Positions 5,119 through 6,938 of a DNA stretch of 6,938 nucleotides are shown here, piece by piece. Each line of letters begins with the position of its first letter. The first letter of the stretch is position 1. Made by a program: the position numbers and the translations under genes. The DNA is taken from assembly GCA_018056145.1 (NCBI GenBank), contig JAGPGE010000314.1, forward strand, positions 1 to 6,938, in the 5' to 3' direction. The notes beneath the pieces were generated by a model. The model had not been told where the DNA came from, made no database searches, and worked only from the letters and a program-made list of their open reading frames with translations. The stretch comes from Armatimonadota bacterium (GTDB taxonomy: Bacteria; Armatimonadota; Zipacnadia; Zipacnadales; JABUFB01).

Positions 5119-6938
5119 ATGGCGCGGCAGACGAGATCGACACTGCTTTGCTTGTTGCTCCTGGCAGTCTGCGGCCCGGCTCTGGCGCAGACTGCGGGGA
5201 AAATCACCGAGGTGCGCGTGTACCAGGGACAGGCGCTGGTCACGCGACAGGTTCAGTTCGAAGCAGTTGCGGGGAGCCAGGAAGTCACCGTCACCGACCT
5301 GCCCGAGCGGGTCGTGCCGGGCTCACTGTACGCAACAGGCGGGGATACACTCTCCGTGCGAGCTGTCCGGTTCCGCGGCACTGCGGTGTCCGAGGAGCCC
5401 CGGCCCGAAGTGCGCGAGCTTGACGCGAAGATCAAGGAGCAGATGGCCGCCCAGCGCCGTTCGGAAAGTGAATCACAGGTTCTGGCCAGCCGCGTCGAGT
5501 TCCTGGATCGGCTCGGACAGTTCACCGCGGCGAAGTTTGAGGCGGAAGTCGCCCAGGGAGCGCTGAACCCGGAGGCCGTTGAGAAGACGGCGACCTTCAT
5601 CTTCCAGCAGCGCGATCAGATTGCGGCGAAGGCGTTTGAACTGCAGGAGCAGGCCCTTGCCATCGAGGAGTCCCTGGCGCTCCTCCAGCGCCAGCGCGCG
5701 GAGCTCACCCGGGGCGGCGCCAACGTGCAGCGCGACGCGGTGATCTTCGTGGACGCCGCGCAGGCAGGGCCTGCCGTGATGCACCTGAGCTACCTCGTTG
5801 AGGGCGTTGGCTGGACGCCCGCATACAGCGCCCGGCTCAGCAAGGAGAGGGACAAAGTGGCGCTGGAGTACCACGCGGCGCTCACTCAGATGAGCGGCGA
5901 AGATTGGAACTCGGTGGCCCTCACGCTCTCCACCAGCCACCCGAAGATGCTGGCATCCGCGCCGATCCTGTCGCCGCTGCGCATCGCCCTGGTTGGCCGC
6001 GCGGACAGGCAGGCTGAGGACGCCGACGCCATCACCAGCTACACCGAGAAGACTCGGGAACTGCAGCGGCAAATCCGGGGTCCGGTGGGCTCCAAAGGCG
6101 CGGCCGGACCGGCGGGACCCCGGGGTGAGCGCGGACCGGTGGGCGCGGGCATGCCGGGGATGATGGGCGCAGCGGGGGGCATGGAGCAGCCCGCACCACC
6201 CGCGCAGGTCGCGATGCCGTCGGCGGATGATGAGTACCTGAACGCCAACCTGTTCGCCGCGCAGCTGCAGAATGTGGAGCTCACCGCGCCCGATGAGGTG
6301 GTCCGGCTGTCGCGGGTCATCGGCGGAGCAACCGAGGGCCTCGCGGTGGACTACCCGATAGAGGGCGCTGTCAGCATCCAGAGTCGGCGCGACCAGCAGA
6401 TGTTCCTGATCGCCAGGCTGGACCTGAAGGCCGATTTCAGCTACACAGCGGTCCCGTTGCTCACGGATTATGTCTACCGCGCAGCCGAATGCGTCAACAG
6501 CAGTGACCTGGCGCTTCTCGCGGGTCCGTACAATGCATATGTTGACGGCGCGTTTTCGGGCCGAGGTGAGATCCCGCTGGTGGCAAGCGGGCAGAGCTTC
6601 ACGCTGGGATTCGGCACCGAGACCCGCCTGCGGGCCTCCCGGGAGTTCCTCGAAAAGACCACCAGCACTCGAGGCGGGAACCAAATCGTGCAGTACAAGT
6701 ACCGCCTCGCCCTGCAGAACTACATGGCTGAACCGGCGGCGGTGCGCCTGTGGGACCGCCTTCCGCAGGCCCCCGACAACCAGGTGACAGTGCAACTGGT
6801 GGACCCGCAGCCGCCACTGACCGCCGACCCGCTGTACCTGGCCCAGCAACGCCCGCGCGGACTGCTGCGCTGGGATGTCCAGGTGCCCGCGGGGGCATCC
6901 GGCGCGAAGGCTTACAGTTTCGAGTACCAGTTCCAGAT
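5119..6938 (+). CDS. Secreted DUF4139 (MuiA-like) protein with a collagen-like insert; 3' end outside the window
   Basis: The frame is open without a stop from the ATG at 5119 to the window edge, giving 606 residues with the C-terminus missing. A signal peptide is clear: R3 and R6, a leucine-rich core (9-17) and a probable cut after A-L-A (21-23). A cysteine at 18 is not in a proper lipobox. Residues about 30-75 resemble the DUF4140 beta domain, and about 98-200 are charged, Gln- and Glu-rich helices likely to form a coiled coil. DUF4139 follows from about 218: Y225 to W232-T-P-A-Y236, then GEDWNSVALTLST (260-272), FGTE (498-501) and DRLP (546-549). Between its two halves lies a linker with Gly-X-Y triplets (321-352) and a Met/Pro-rich tail. 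The family, which includes MuiA (mucoidy inhibitor A), has no settled biochemical function. Export to the periplasm or cell surface is inferred from the signal peptide. Confidence 0.88.
   Translation, partial: MARQTRSTLLCLLLLAVCGPALAQTAGKITEVRVYQGQALVTRQVQFEAVAGSQEVTVTDLPERVVPGSLYATGGDTLSVRAVRFRGTAVSEEPRPEVRELDAKIKEQMAAQRRSESESQVLASRVEFLDRLGQFTAAKFEAEVAQGALNPEAVEKTATFIFQQRDQIAAKAFELQEQALAIEESLALLQRQRAELTRGGANVQRDAVIFVDAAQAGPAVMHLSYLVEGVGWTPAYSARLSKERDKVALEYHAALTQMSGEDWNSVALTLSTSHPKMLASAPILSPLRIALVGRADRQAEDADAITSYTEKTRELQRQIRGPVGSKGAAGPAGPRGERGPVGAGMPGMMGAAGGMEQPAPPAQVAMPSADDEYLNANLFAAQLQNVELTAPDEVVRLSRVIGGATEGLAVDYPIEGAVSIQSRRDQQMFLIARLDLKADFSYTAVPLLTDYVYRAAECVNSSDLALLAGPYNAYVDGAFSGRGEIPLVASGQSFTLGFGTETRLRASREFLEKTTSTRGGNQIVQYKYRLALQNYMAEPAAVRLWDRLPQAPDNQVTVQLVDPQPPLTADPLYLAQQRPRGLLRWDVQVPAGASGAKAYSFEYQFQ
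6079..6174 (+). repeat. Collagen-like Gly-X-Y repeat inside the DUF4139 protein
   Basis: Residues 321-341 of the protein read as seven perfect Gly-X-Y triplets: GPV, GSK, GAA, GPA, GPR, GER, GPV. A two-residue break (G342-A343) follows, then three more triplets GMP, GMM, GAA (344-352). Proline occurs mostly in the X position and charged or small residues in Y, as in bacterial collagens. The segment follows a helical stretch (about 303-319) and precedes a Pro/Met-rich linker. Ten triplets may be too few for a stable triple helix unless neighbouring parts trimerise, so it may simply be an extended linker. Confidence 0.75.

Noticed and set aside
5164..5172. Lipoprotein cleavage site around Cys18 of the DUF4139 protein.
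   Set aside because: The residues before the cysteine are L-A-V, and the position directly before it should be Gly, Ala or Ser. A normal A-L-A signal peptidase I site follows at 21-23.
3894..5243. Long - strand open frame of 449 codons opposite the epimerase gene.
   Set aside because: It runs across the whole opposite gene and both of its gaps, with a low-complexity translation rich in Leu, Arg, His and Val and no family motif, so it is a codon-bias shadow.
5473..6849. Long - strand open frame of 458 codons opposite the DUF4139 gene.
   Set aside because: The + strand frame has a signal peptide and family motifs, whereas this translation has none and is rich in Arg, His and Gln, as antisense frames of GC-rich genes are.

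Overview
This is a 6.9 kb stretch of GC-rich bacterial DNA. All four genes lie on the + strand, three complete and one cut off by the right edge, and they are tightly packed with strong purine-rich Shine-Dalgarno sites. No RNA gene, transposase, CRISPR array or phage gene is visible, so this looks like chromosomal housekeeping or metabolic territory. The lineage cannot be fixed from the sequence. The high GC, the DUF4432 sugar-epimerase family and the secreted DUF4139 protein would fit an environmental bacterium of the Armatimonadota, Chloroflexota or Planctomycetota type, but that is only an impression.

Region 1 (77-3834) is a two-gene energy-coupling factor (ECF) transporter for an unidentified micronutrient. 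The first gene encodes one long polypeptide joining an S-component-like substrate-binding membrane domain to two ABC ATPase domains. The second, overlapping it by ATGA, encodes the transmembrane coupling (T) component, which carries an unusually large extra membrane block in its middle. Together they supply S, A, A' and T, so this looks like a complete dedicated (group I-like) ECF transporter made from two polypeptides instead of the usual four.

Region 2 (3835-3938) is a short intergenic gap. It holds a weak possible terminator and a small perfect inverted repeat just ahead of the next ribosome binding site, so the downstream genes may form a separate unit.

Region 3 (3939-5081) encodes a DUF4432-type aldose-1-epimerase-like protein, presumably cytoplasmic and acting on a sugar or sugar derivative. 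Region 4 (5119 to the window end) begins a secreted protein with the DUF4140/DUF4139 (MuiA-like) architecture. It has a signal peptide, a helical N-terminal part, and a short collagen-like Gly-X-Y run inserted inside the DUF4139 domain. The stop codon lies beyond the window.

The most distinctive observations are the S-A-A' fusion with asymmetric ATPase signature motifs, the membrane insertion in the T component, and the collagen-like insert in the DUF4139 protein. No functional link between the transporter and the two downstream genes can be shown from this window.
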